DNA of 64,000 nt, from positions 7,192,001 through 7,256,000 of the forward strand of contig JAWQUS010000017.1 in assembly GCA_036365455.1 (NCBI GenBank), read 5' to 3'. Positions 53,717-63,511 of this stretch are shown piece after piece (the stretch's first letter is position 1; the number at the start of each line of letters is the position of its first letter). The notes below the pieces were generated by a model. It saw only the letters and a list, made by a program, of their open reading frames with translations. It was not told the DNA's origin and searched no databases. Source of the stretch: Macrosoma leucophasiata (lineage: Eukaryota; Arthropoda; Insecta; Lepidoptera; Hedylidae). Made by a program: the position numbers and the translations under genes.

Positions 53717-54290
53717 ATGTTAGATATGTCGGAGCAAGAAGTTTATTGTTGGTTCTGTAAAGTACTAGGCTATAGAAATACCTCGCTAAAAATGTTATTT
53801 TAAGTTAATTTGATTTGTTAGATTTTGTTATCGTTTAAAATCATTATTTCACTTAAAGAGTAATTGTATTAAAAAATTACATTACCGAGTTGAGGGTAGG
53901 CCTCGAGCGGGGTCGAGGAGCCATCTGACAGATTGCCGTTAACGGAGGTTATAAAATGTGTCGTTGTTGATCGAGGTGGATCATTCTTTGGTTGGACAGT
54001 GGAGTACTATTTGATTGGCGAAGTAAGATCGGTGTCGCGAACCCGCTGCTCGTTGTACTTCAAAGTTTAAAAGTGTAATTATATCAAAGAGTTTTGAGTG
54101 TAAAATTAAGCAGTGATATTCTGTTAAAGTGATTAAATCTGACCGATAATAGTGACTTATTGTTTTGTGCTTGCATTTAACCCTCAAGACGCCCACTAAA
54201 CACATGACCACGAATGATGATGTCGAGATTAACGTTCTTTCTCCGACAGATATATTAGATAAAAATAAATTCAATTATGTTAAATAAATT
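53717..54290 (+). other. LTR-like promoter and leader, uncertain
   Basis: A GTTATAAAATG TATA-like box at about 53948, a G+C-richer segment before it (GGGTAGGCCTCGAGCGGGG) and TTGATTGGCGAAGTAAGATC at about 54010, which loosely recalls the primer-binding context of Ty3/gypsy elements. A leader with few ATGs follows, and then a short frame at 54204-54287 (27 codons, MTTNDDVEINVLSP). No second LTR and no gag/pol homology can be seen. A host promoter is an equal alternative. It lies at the centre of the large inverted duplication. Confidence 0.3.
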
Positions 54291-54790
54291 TAAATTAGAT
54301 CAGAGGAGATGAGATTAAATTGATAAGACAAGACTAGGTTAACTTAAATTTTATTTATTGGATTAGTTGAGGTTAGAATAAATGAGTTAAGATTAGAAAT
54401 TAGATTTGATGAGATAAAATTAAATTGATAAGATAAGACAAGATAATTTTCTTTAATTTTATTTCATTTTAGATTATATTAACTTAAATTTTGTTGATTA
54501 GATTAGATGAGGTTTGATTAAATGAGGTTTATTAGACGAGTTTAGATTAGATTAGTTTTTTCATATGAGACATAATAAAAATAAATTCAATTTAATAACA
54601 ATTAACCATATAACTCATCTAATATAACCTAATCTAATCTAACTTATTCTAACCTCATCAAATCGAACCTGGTTGGACTGGATAAGATAAGGTTAGATTA
54701 ACTTAAATTATGTTGATTGGATTAGAAGAGTTCTTAAATTAGGTAAGTTTTGATTAGATGATTTGAGTTCGGTCAAGTCTGTGTCAGTCC
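54291..54790. repeat. Degenerate GATTAGAT-rich tract
   Basis: Repeats of GATTAGATGAGG-like and GATAAGATAAGA-like words, first in one orientation and then (about 54610-54660, CCTAATCTAATCTAAC) in the other. Reads as a decayed simple repeat, not telomeric TTAGG. Confidence 0.6.
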
Positions 54791-54794
54791 AAAA

Positions 54795-55020
54795 AAAAAT
54801 TATCCGCTCGTTACATGTAGAGAAGGTAGGTGCCTTTAATAAAAAAAAAATGTTTTTATTCTACCATTTTGTCGGCGTGATTAAGGTATACTTGTGCAAA
54901 ATTTCAAGTCTCTAGGACCAACAGTTTTTGCGCTAAACCGCGGACGGACAGACAGACAGACAGACAGACAGTCGGACATGGCGAAACTATAAGGGCTCTT
55001 TGTTTACTACGGAACCCTAA
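54795..55020. mobile_element. Dispersed repeat ending ACGGAACCCTAAAA
   Basis: AAAATTTCAAGTCTCTAGG, a (GACA)n run, GTCGGACATGGCGAAACTAT and TACTACGGAACCCTAAAAA. Parts recur at 62565-62645 and near 63955. Confidence 0.65.
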
Positions 55021-55029
55021 AAATGGAAA

Positions 55030-55200
55030 GATAAATTTGACTTCAGACGAGAGTTTTGTACTCGTGGCCACTGGAAATCTACTCCAGCCGCTCTTCCAAC
55101 TGAGCTACCAAAGTCCTCGCCCGATTTGTCAAATCTTTCCTTCACATTTATTGTATTGCCTTATGGTGGCAGTAGCGACATCTATTGCCAACTTGCTAGT
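55030..55200 (-). mobile_element. tRNA-like repeat, reverse
   Basis: In sense: TTTGGTAGCTCAGTTGGAAG, GCGGCTGGAGTAGATTTCC and TCGTCTGAAGTC, with the upstream AAGATTTGACAAATCGGGC of the 24.2-kb copy. The acceptor and T-stems are partly broken. Confidence 0.65.
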
Positions 55201-56099
55201 TAGGCAACCGGTATAGTAAACTTTGTAGTTTATTAAATATCGTAAAGAAGGTGCTTTCACCCTTAATAATTCATCTTAAAAAATGTATTGTTGATTGTTT
55301 TAGTTTAATTTAAACTTAAATAACTAGTAGTTTAGTTACTAGCTACTATTATAAATGAAGGTACTGTGTTTGTTTGTTTGTTGATCAATCACGCTTAAGC
55401 GTAAATTTTGGATCAAAGTATAGGAATGCAGAGGTTCCTTAGCATATTTTTAAGTACACGCGGACGTATTTGCGGGCAAACGCTAGTTGTCTATAAACCA
55501 CTTAAACTAAACAGTGAAAAAAATGTACTCTACAAATGTACTGTAAAAATGTACTGTACTCTACTGTGTATGTAAAAATGTAATCATTTAGATCGCATCC
55601 AAATGTAAATATTCTACTGAAAAGGATCTATTGTTTTGTGTACAACTAACGTGTTAAGGTACTTGCTTGACAAAGTTAATAAATAAAAACAATTTCTCCC
55701 ATATACCTGCGTCTAATACATTTCATTAATTTGAATTTGACGCACTCTAGTTAAGATAATATATAGTTTACATTACAGGGCTTAAGTGGTACGTACTAAG
55801 TTGAATGAACGTTTTACGTCTCAGCAGACATATTTTATAACATTAATATTACTTAAATGTGGTTTCACCTGCTTTACACCCAACAACCGTTGGATGTAAT
55901 GCTAAGTCTGGTAAGTAGGGTAAAACGGGACATTTATTTTCTTTTTATTTAAAATACAAACGAATAATTAAGTAGACAATATTTTACTTTATAATGTTAA
56001 CGTTTGTTTTTATTTCATCTTTTACACTCACACAATTTAACTTCACATTCCTTAATCGTGCAATTTGAGCATTACATTACGGAATAATGATGACTATGT
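55201..56099. other. No gene seen
   Basis: A+T-rich. A short Helitron-like phrase (ACACGCGGACGTATTTGCGG then GCTAGT) lies at about 55450-55490. Confidence 0.4.
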
Positions 56100-56158
56100 T
56101 CATCATTATTCTGTAATGTACGGCCCTGTGATTTCCGGCACAGAGGTATGAAACACCT
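56100..56158 (+). mobile_element. SINE-A middle scrap
   Basis: TAATGTACGGCCCTGTGATT and CCGGCACAGAGGTATG, about 60 bp. Confidence 0.65.
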
Positions 56159-56189
56159 TTCCAAAATACAACAACGCTATTAAAATTTG

Positions 56190-56362
56190 TTTTTTTTTAT
56201 GTAATGGAAGTGGCAAACAAGCATGCAGTTCACATTGATGTTAAGTGATGACTGAAGCCCATAGACACCCACACAAAGACCGAGGTCAAAATGCAGATGC
56301 GTTACCACTCCTGAGGCCTAAGGTGTTATGCTTCTGTGCCAGAAATAACAAGGCAGTAAAAA
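56190..56362 (-). mobile_element. SINE-A 3' half
   Basis: T-run and canonical blocks to GCCAGAAATAACAAGGCAG, where anchor 4 begins. Confidence 0.85.
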
Positions 56363-56364
56363 TT

Positions 56365-56800
56365 ATGTTTTATAGACCTCACTCATACATGGCGAGCCAA
56401 TGTTTATCGATCATGTTACCAAACTTAGAGGTTGGCACCGGAAATCTCTTGACAACTTTTCAAGACAGTAACGTTTCAGATACATAGTAATTATATTTCA
56501 AGTCAAAATGTAGTCTATTTAAACAACACTCCCTTTCTCTCACCTCAGTGAAACAATGCTCAAGTGGGAACCTGAAACAAACGTTGCAGCTACTTTCAGG
56601 TTATTACATGCAAAATCTTGGAAGCTGACGAAATAACGTGAACAATTCGTGGTAAAGATAACACGTCAGAATTTCCATTCAAAGTTGCAAACTCGTTGAT
56701 AGTTTTGTTTCAACAAACGTTGAAGCTTGTGGTATATTGAGCGCGATAGTAAAAAGAGGTCGACATTAGCTTATTGTTATACTTTTTCAGAAACAACAAA
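56365..56800. repeat. Inverted-duplication anchor 4, right
   Basis: Reverse complement of 51025-51465: CTCACTCATACATGGCGAGC, AGATAACACGTCAGAATTTC, GGTATATTGAGCGCG. Confidence 0.92.
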
Positions 56801-56844
56801 TGATATGAATAAAAAAAAACATACAATATTCAAAAACTTCATGT

Positions 56845-56915
56845 GTTCCGGGCAGGTGATAATGTACGACCCTGTAATTTTCGGCTCAATTATAGTGATG
56901 TTCGTAGGCTGCAGT
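56845..56915 (+). mobile_element. SINE-A scrap
   Basis: GTTCCGGGCAGGTGATAATG then TAGGCTGCAGTATACTTC; strongly deleted. Confidence 0.55.
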
Positions 56916-57159
56916 ATACTTCGCTTACCAAGAAATATGAATTGATGTATGCTACATAATATTTGCCACTTCATGACATTAAGAAATAAGCTATGCCATT
57001 TTTTGCTACCTAGCATTTTTGAATGCTCATTTGTTATTTATCTATACATACATATAAATGAAATTGGAGTGTGTCTAATCGAATCGAATATAAAAATAAC
57101 CGCTTTTTACTTAATGCATGTATGTATACACGGTACATATACCAAAACAACATTTTTTA

Positions 57160-57320
57160 CAATTTTTTGCAATTAATCTCGAAAACGGCTATACCGATTT
57201 CGACGGGACTTTCAATGGTAGTTAGCTTATGTAATAAGGAGTAACTAAGGCTTCTTTTATACTAGCTTCGCCCACGACTTCGTCCGTGTAGATACTGAAC
57301 ATATCATAATTTTGGGGCAC
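57160..57320. mobile_element. Helitron-like fragment
   Basis: CTATACCGATTTCGACGGGA, GTAATAAGGAGTAACTAAGG and ACTAGCTTCGCCCACGACTT; same family as 45.2-45.4 kb. Confidence 0.5.
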
Positions 57321-57326
57321 AGCTAG

Positions 57327-57565
57327 TCTAATAAATGAAATTCTCGTGTCGTAGTGTTTGTAACAATACTCCTCCGAAACGGCTTGACCGATTAATATTT
57401 TTTACTTTGTGTTTATTTGGTAGGTATGAGAATCGGTTGTAGTCAATTTTTCATATCCCTAAATGTAAAGAGTGATTCTCACCAAATATTATTATTCGAT
57501 ATTTTGGACATTTAATATTTTCATACCTCTAAGGCGATACGAAGTTCGTCGGGGCAGCTAGTTAC
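57327..57565. mobile_element. CTAGCTG-ended repeat, family D
   Basis: TTCTCGTGTCGTAGTGTTTG to GAAGTTCGTCGGGGCAGCTA, full-length-like. Confidence 0.7.
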
Positions 57566-57957
57566 TCTATGAAATATCTGATAGCTTAAACAAAAAAATG
57601 TCATAATAAAAGGCAACCTGTATCTGGAGATTACATTCATAAAACGTACCTATAATCCAAATGACTACATAAAATAGCCGAAACAGGACTGTCTACACCA
57701 AGATACGTTTAAGTGCGAAATATAAAGCACGTTTTAGCATCCAGTCGTAAAGTTTTATGATGATCCGAAACACACAATTTTATTATATGATTTTCTTGGC
57801 CGCGTAAAAATGTTATTTGACCTCTGTCCGTGTCACGTAGCGAGTTTCATCACCGGGACACATGAAGGTAATTTCATACTATACGAGTACAGATGTTGAG
57901 TGTGTCACACATGTCAATTTGTTTCCGTTCAATTGGGTTTCGTAGCCAAATGGCAAC
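57566..57957. other. No recognised feature
   Basis: A+T-rich DNA with no supported gene. Confidence 0.4.
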
Positions 57958-58758
57958 AAACGGATTCGTCGTCTGTTCGTCTGTCCGTCGGTCTGTCTGT
58001 TTGTCTGTCCGTATGTCCGTTTGTACGTCTATCCGTCTCTCCGATTGTCTGACTGTCCGTCACTCCGTCTGTGCATCTGTCCGTCTGAACGTCAGTCCGT
58101 CAGTCCGTCAGTCCGTCAGTCCGTCAGTCCGTCAGTCCGTCAGTCCGTCAGTCCGTCAGTCCGTCAGTCCGTCAGTCCGTCAGTCCGTCAGTCCGTCAGT
58201 CCGTCAGTCCGTCAGTCCGTCAGTCCGTCAGTCCGTCAGTCCGTCAGTCCGTCAGTCCGTCAGTCCGTCAGTCCGTCAGTCCGTCAGTCCGTCAGTCCGT
58301 CAGTCCGTCAGTCCGTCAGTCCGTCAGTCCGTCAGTCCGTCAGTCCGTCAGTCCGTCAGTCCGTCAGTCCGTCAGTCCGTCAGTCCGTCAGTCCGTCAGT
58401 CCGTCAGTCCGTCAGTCCGTCAGTCCGTCAGTCCGTCAGTCCGTCAGTCCGTCAGTCCGTCAGTCCGTCAGTCCGTCAGTCCGTCAGTCCGTCAGTCCGT
58501 CAGTCCGTCAGTCCGTCAGTCCGTCAGTCCGTCAGTCCGTCAGTCCGTCAGCCCGTCAGCCCGTCAGTCCGTCAGTCAGTCCGTCCGTCCGTCCGTCAGT
58601 CCATTCGTCCAGCCGTCCGTCCGTCCGTCCGTCCGTCCGTCAGTACATCAATCCGTCCGTCAGTCCGTCCGTCCGTCAGTCCGTCCGTCCGTCAGTCCGT
58701 CCGTCCGTCAGTCCGTCAGTGCATCCGTCCGTCTGTTTGTCCATCTGTCCGTCTGTTC
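57958..58758 (+). repeat. 8-bp minisatellite (CAGTCCGT)n
   Basis: A perfect core of nearly 60 units at about 58091-58550, bordered by degenerating GTCCGTCTGTCC-type and CCGTCCGT-type units. Stop-free in more than one frame because of its period, giving SVRQSVSP-type repeats; not a gene. Its right edge abuts anchor 3. Confidence 0.95.
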
Positions 58759-58764
58759 ATTTTA

Positions 58765-59035
58765 TTTCAATCCACCTTACCTACCATTACTTCAAACATT
58801 GAAAAACTTTCTACCCTTTTTCCATTTCCACTTTCTAAAATGGGTAAGTCACTTCAAATTCCCGAGTGCCGCTGCCATTACCCTATCACCCACGTGACAG
58901 ACGTCTGGAGATAACGCGGACGTGACAAATGACAAATTATACGTATGTTATACCCCCGGTTTCGATGATTTTTTTTTCATTTTTATATGACCTTCCATTA
59001 CAAAGGTAACCTTAATGCATTTTTATATTTTTTTC
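58765..59035. repeat. Inverted-duplication anchor 3, right
   Basis: Reverse complement of 47660-47925, with the identical core at 58864-58931 (GAGTGCCGCTGCCATTACCC at its start). Confidence 0.92.
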
Positions 59036-59094
59036 TATATTTTAACATAACAGTATCAAGTTTTTTTATGTATTGAATGAAATGGAATGCTTGT

Positions 59095-59333
59095 AACGAA
59101 AATAAAAATTAAATACGCTTGCACTCCTATTAGTGTAACCGGATTTAAATAACCCCACACTATTTATAAACCAGTATCGTGGGTGCCGTTGTATATACAC
59201 AACACATACACAAACACCCAAAACACAAGTGTGTATTCTATACAAATATTTGTCCGTGTGCAGGGATGGAACCCGCGACCATGGACTAATGCGATCGTCG
59301 CACGCCGCTGGACTAACCGGATCGTCTAATATT
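59095..59333 (-). mobile_element. tRNA-headed SINE, best copy
   Basis: In sense: GATCCGGTTAGTCCAGCGG (A-box region), GGTCGCGGGTTCCATCCCTG (B-box region), ACAAATATTTGTATAG, GTATATACAACGGCACCCAC and a tail to ATACGCTTGCACTCC-complement sequence. About 240 bp. Confidence 0.75.
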
Positions 59334-59463
59334 TGCGATGATATATGATTAGGTACGTAAAATTTTCCGCGTTGGTATGTGACGACTCCATTTCCCACTA
59401 GTGTAGGTAGTAAACCGAATGATTCCGGTTAAGTCATTCATTCATTGTAATAAAAGCGAAGCG

Positions 59464-59815
59464 CGCATGGCCGGCGGCTGGTGTAGATCTACTTGGCTAA
59501 GCACTACGCGCGCGGACGTGAAGTGTGATGGGTGACCGCCAGTGGCAAATTAAATGAGAGAGAGAAGAGAGCGCGTTTCCGTGCTTCGGAGGGTACGTTA
59601 AGCCGTCGGTCCCGGTTGCTATCGATAGATAGCAGTCGTTAAACCTTGTCGGAGGCATTATGGGCGGTTTGAAAATATCCAATAGCGGGTTGGCCACTAA
59701 CTCACCCACCTCCACCAATCCGCATTGGAGCAACGTGGTGGAGTAAGCTCCAGGTCTCCACCCAAAAAAAGGAGAGACTCGTGCCCAGCTGTGAGACGTT
59801 TAATAGGTTTCCATT
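59464..59815 (+). mobile_element. 5S-rRNA-headed SINE
   Basis: GCGCGCATGGCCGGCGGCTG, then GGCTAAGCACTACGCGCGCG and GTGATGGGTGACCGCC (5S-like), the CGGTCCCGGTTGCTATCGAT body, and GTGCCCAGCTGTGAGACG tail. Near full length with a CTCTCTCTTC-type insertion near 59560. Confidence 0.83.
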
Positions 59816-59824
59816 CCTTTAGGG

Positions 59825-59940
59825 CAATAGTAAATACAATAATGATGGGTGGGCAGTAGCGTCCCGCAATAAATCTACCGGGACACTGCTATCGCCCATC
59901 CGCATAGCAAGCGTGGCGATTATAGCATATATGATGCACA
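59825..59940 (+). mobile_element. Retroposon family I, partial
   Basis: GGGCAGTAGCGTCCCGCAAT, CCCATCCGCATAGCAAGCGT; relative of 50.2 kb. Confidence 0.55.
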
Positions 59941-60239
59941 CATGATGTAGGTCACACCTATGGTCATCGTGCGCATTTTTGGGCTTTTTGACTCAGGCTC
60001 TGACTTAACTAATGATGATTAAAATCTATACTTAATATTACGAAGCTGAAGATTTTGTCAGTTTGTTTGAACGCGCAATTCTCAGGAACGACTTTTTCGA
60101 TTTGAAAAATTCTTACAGTGTTAGATAGCCCATTAGGCTATAATAACATACGAGACGAAAAGGAGAGGGTAGGTAACATTGCACCCGCGCGAAGCCGGGG
60201 CGGTCCGCTAGTCATTTATAAATATCGCTGCAATTTTAG

Positions 60240-60528
60240 TTTTTTTTTATGTTTTAAAAGTGGCAAACAAGCATACAGTTCACATTGATGTTAAGTGATG
60301 ACTGCAGCCTATAGACACCCACACAATGACCAGAGGTAAAAATGCAGATGCGTTACCACTTCTGAGGCCTAAGGTGTTATGCCTCTTTGCCGGAAATTAC
60401 AGGGCCGTACATTACCACCTGACCGGAACACGATAGTGCTGAACACTACCATTTAGCGGCAAGTATATTAGGTAATGCGGTGGTGCCTACGCCCGCGAGC
60501 TCCGTCACTGGAGCTCTACCACCAGTAA
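60240..60528 (-). mobile_element. SINE-A, full length
   Basis: T-run to CTGGAGCTCTACCACCAGTA. The hairpin GAGCTCCgtcactGGAGCTC is intact. Confidence 0.92.
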
Positions 60529-60544
60529 ATAAGTTTGTAATTAT

Positions 60545-60702
60545 ATAAGAAAGAGTATATTCTCACTCGATATTAATGTATTCCAGCAAAATTAAAACCA
60601 CTAGTTACGTTCAAATGAATACTTTGTTACCGCAAAACTTTAATTACTAGTGCTGTGGGACAGAAAACTAATGGACCGTTCTTACTGTATTTTTATTTTA
60701 AG
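60545..60702. repeat. Inverted-duplication anchor 2, right
   Basis: Reverse complement of 45969-46130. Confidence 0.9.
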
Positions 60703-61623
60703 AGGTTAGGATCCCACTCCAGAATCATTTCGTTCATCCAGATAATAATAATGGAACGAAAACCGACAAATTCCTATTTTAATCTATTTTTTCGCATATT
60801 CATAATCTAGAGACTAAATATCCACTAGGTTGCCTAACAAAAAATGGCCGCAAGTATTTTTATTTTAATATTTTTTTTTACTTGTTCTCTCTATAAAATA
60901 CCGTCCACTTCACGGCAATTTTTTTTTTTTATTTTTTTTATGTCATTAAGTTGACAGACAAGCAGACGGGCCACCTGATGGTAAGTGGTCACCGTCGCCT
61001 ATGGACATTTGCAACACCAGGGGAGTTGCCGACGCGCTGCCAGCCCTGAAGGACTCTTTTAACGCCATTTTTGAAGAACCCCATATTGTAGCACCGAGGG
61101 AACACCTCAGAGGGAAGTTCGTTCCACAATTTACACGTTCTGGGCAGAAACGAACGAGAAAACCGCACCGTTGAGCACTGCCACGTGTCCAGTCGGTGAG
61201 GGTGAAACTTCTCTCTTCGGCGGGTAGTACGGTGTAGAAAAAGAGACGGTGGCACCATGTCGAACAGTTCGACAGATATTTATACAAACTCTGAAAAATC
61301 TCGGCTGCTGTTGCGCACCTGGCCGCCTTCACATATTTCCGTTCCGTCCCGATAACTTACTACGTCCCTAACGTAAATGTATTATTTACATACATTAAAA
61401 ATAAATGTTTTTTTCTCATTATAATGATATTCGGGAGCCAAATTAAATCGGCCGCATATAAGAGTTGCTGGCTATCAAAAATAAAATCATTAAGCTAGAA
61501 ATACTTGCGGCAATTTTTTTTTATTCAACCTAGTAAACAGTCTCTAGATTATAAATATGCGTAAAAATTAGGTTTGCAGCATATCTGGATGAATAAAAAC
61601 ATTCTGCAGTGGGATCCTAACCT
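60703..61623. mobile_element. Element with about 145-bp terminal inverted repeats
   Basis: Ends AGGTTAGGATCCCACTCCAG and CTGCAGTGGGATCCTAACCT. The arms (60703-60855 and 61480-61623) share ATAATCTAGAGACT, ACTAGGTTG and TTGCCGCAAGTATTTCTA-type blocks. No transposase. A LINE fragment sits inside. Confidence 0.85.
60915..61320 (-). pseudogene. Jockey-type LINE 3' end, copy 2
   Basis: Frame 60989-61258 reads TTRRREKFHPHRLDTWQCST, then FLPRTCKLWNELPSEVFPR and YNMGFFKNGVKRVL, followed by the 3' UTR to the T-run at 60919-60939. It is the same 5'-truncated end as 43499-43853 and lies inside the TIR element. Confidence 0.8.
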
Positions 61624-62224
61624 ATGAATGTTTTGTTTGATAAGCGAATGGTTTGAGTTATTATATTTATCAGCTTACGCGTTTTTTTTTGTGAAAGCAC
61701 ATATTTTGTGGACTATAAAACTGAGTTATTTTAAATACACACAACTGCAGCTTGAACAACATAATTTTAGTATATACTAGCTTTTTTACCGCGACCTTAT
61801 CGGCGTGTATTTTTTAATTCCCCAAAGAACCCCTAAGCGAGATAAAATGTATCATAATTATGGATTACAACTATTTTAATGTTGGACCTGTATACAAGCC
61901 ATACCATACACCGTCCATTCGCTGTTATGAAGCGTGATTGAGCAAGAAACAAAGAAACACTTTTTTTTTTATAATAGTAGTAAGGTGTCACTTTCACAAT
62001 AAAAAAAATATTTTGAAAATAAACCAGGCTTTATGAGTTAATACTCTTACACTATGGAATCAAGTTCTTTCGTAGAAGTTGTCTACGCTATTCGTAGCGT
62101 CACTGCTACGGCACTGCGCTACGACATCAGAACTGTGCATCGACTTCGGTGTAGTACTGAAGCATACCATCCTTCGCCATACCATGCCCATCACTGGGTA
62201 ACGGCCCTTAATCAAGTACTGCGG
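61624..62224. other. No gene seen
   Basis: A+T-rich, with short Helitron-like words near 61785. Confidence 0.4.
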
Positions 62225-62515
62225 TTTTTAATGTAATGGAAATGGCGAACAAGCATGCAGTTCACATTGATGTTAAGTGATGATTGCAGCCTATAGACAC
62301 CTACACAAAGACCAGGGTCAAAATACAGATGCGTTACCACTCCTAAGGCCTAAGGTGTTATGCCTTTGTGCCGGAAATTATAGGGCTGTACATCACCACC
62401 TGACCGGAACACGATAGTGCTGACCTCTACTACTTAGCGGCAAGTATATTGAGTAATGCAGTAGTGCCTACGCCTGCGAGCTCCGTCCTTGGAGCTCTAC
62501 CACCAGTAAAGTGTA
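62225..62515 (-). mobile_element. SINE-A, full length
   Basis: ATGTAATGGAAATGGCGAAC to GAGCTCTACCACCAGTAAAG; hairpin GAGCTCCgtccttGGAGCTC. Confidence 0.9.
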
Positions 62516-62526
62516 AGCTGTAACCC

Positions 62527-62560
62527 AGGCAAAGAACTGCCTTAAGGCAGTTCTTTGCCT
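62527..62560. repeat. Perfect 34-bp palindrome without loop
   Basis: AGGCAAAGAACTGCCTT followed by its exact reverse complement. Confidence 0.95.
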
Positions 62561-62649
62561 TTGCAGTGTCTATATACGCACGGACATACAGACAGACAGA
62601 CGGTCATGGCGAAACTATGAGGGTTCCTTGGTCCTAGGGTTCCTTGCCT

Positions 62650-62947
62650 TTACTTTTTTTTTTTTTTTATGTAATGGAAGTGGCAAACAAGCGTGCAGTT
62701 CACGTTGGTGTTAAGTGATAACTGCAGCCTATAAACACTTACACAAAGACCAAGGTCAAAATGCAGATGCGTTACCACTCCTGAGGCCTAAGATGTTATG
62801 CCTCTGTGCCGGAAATTACAGGGCCGTACATTACCACCTGACCGGAACACGATAGTGCTGAACACTACCATTTAGCGGCAAGTATATTAGGTAATGCGGT
62901 GGTGCCTACGCCCGCGAGCTCCGTCACTGGAGCTCTACCACCAGTGA
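62650..62947 (-). mobile_element. SINE-A, full length, long poly(A)
   Basis: A T-run of about 15, then every canonical block to CTCTACCACCAGTGAAACGG. Hairpin intact. One of the cleanest copies. Confidence 0.93.
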
Positions 62948-62981
62948 AACGGAACAACGGAACCTTAAACAAAATACCGTC

Positions 62982-63155
62982 TCATACGAACATCCGGAAG
63001 AAATATTTTTAATTAAAAAACAAATTAGCTGCAGTGCCACAGTGAAGGCCACATTTCTGTATTTAGTGCTTTTTCACTTTACACAGCTGCTTGCGATGTT
63101 TTTTTAAAGAATAAGAAATTGTAGCAATTCCTGTGTGTATAAATGGACTCGATTA
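62982..63155. repeat. Inverted-duplication anchor 1, right
   Basis: Reverse complement of 44620-44785: GAACATCCGGAAGAAATATT, CAGTGCCACAGTGAAGGC, TTTACACAGCTGCTT, GACTCGATTAGTTA. Confidence 0.85.
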
Positions 63156-63244
63156 GTTACTTCATTTTGAAACTGACACACTTTTACTGCTTAAAGTTGT
63201 AATTCCCTAAAAGTGAAACTTTCCACTCTTACCAGACTTCATCT

Positions 63245-63335
63245 TATTTTATATGGTAATTTATTTATTTTATTCTTTTATGTTTCTATCTTGTACATAG
63301 AGTAGACTTAATGTGACTAGGCATTCTTTTATTTG
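63245..63335 (-). mobile_element. LINE 3' tail, reverse orientation
   Basis: TTATTTATTTTATTC then AGAGTAGACTTAATGTGACT and AGGCATTC. Confidence 0.5.
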
Positions 63336-63511
63336 AGTATTACAGTTTTTCTATTGCAGTCAAAACTTTGTAGGTATATATGTAGGTAAATTTATCTATA
63401 GTTTTAGGAATGCCTCAGGTACAAGTTATTGTTTCTTTCTCACTTTATATCTATTGTTTTATTAGTGTAACCTATTTTTTTGCATTTTTATGGTCAATGA
63501 AGTTTTATCCC

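Noticed and set aside
54291..54790. Possible telomere-like (TTAGG) sequence
   Set aside because: GGTTAG-type words occur but not in tandem; the tract is a degenerate GATTAGAT simple repeat.
57893..58914. Open frames of 334 and 297 codons reading SVRQSVSP repeats
   Set aside because: Product of the 8-bp minisatellite; the peptide period simply follows from 24 bp, and two frames are open together.
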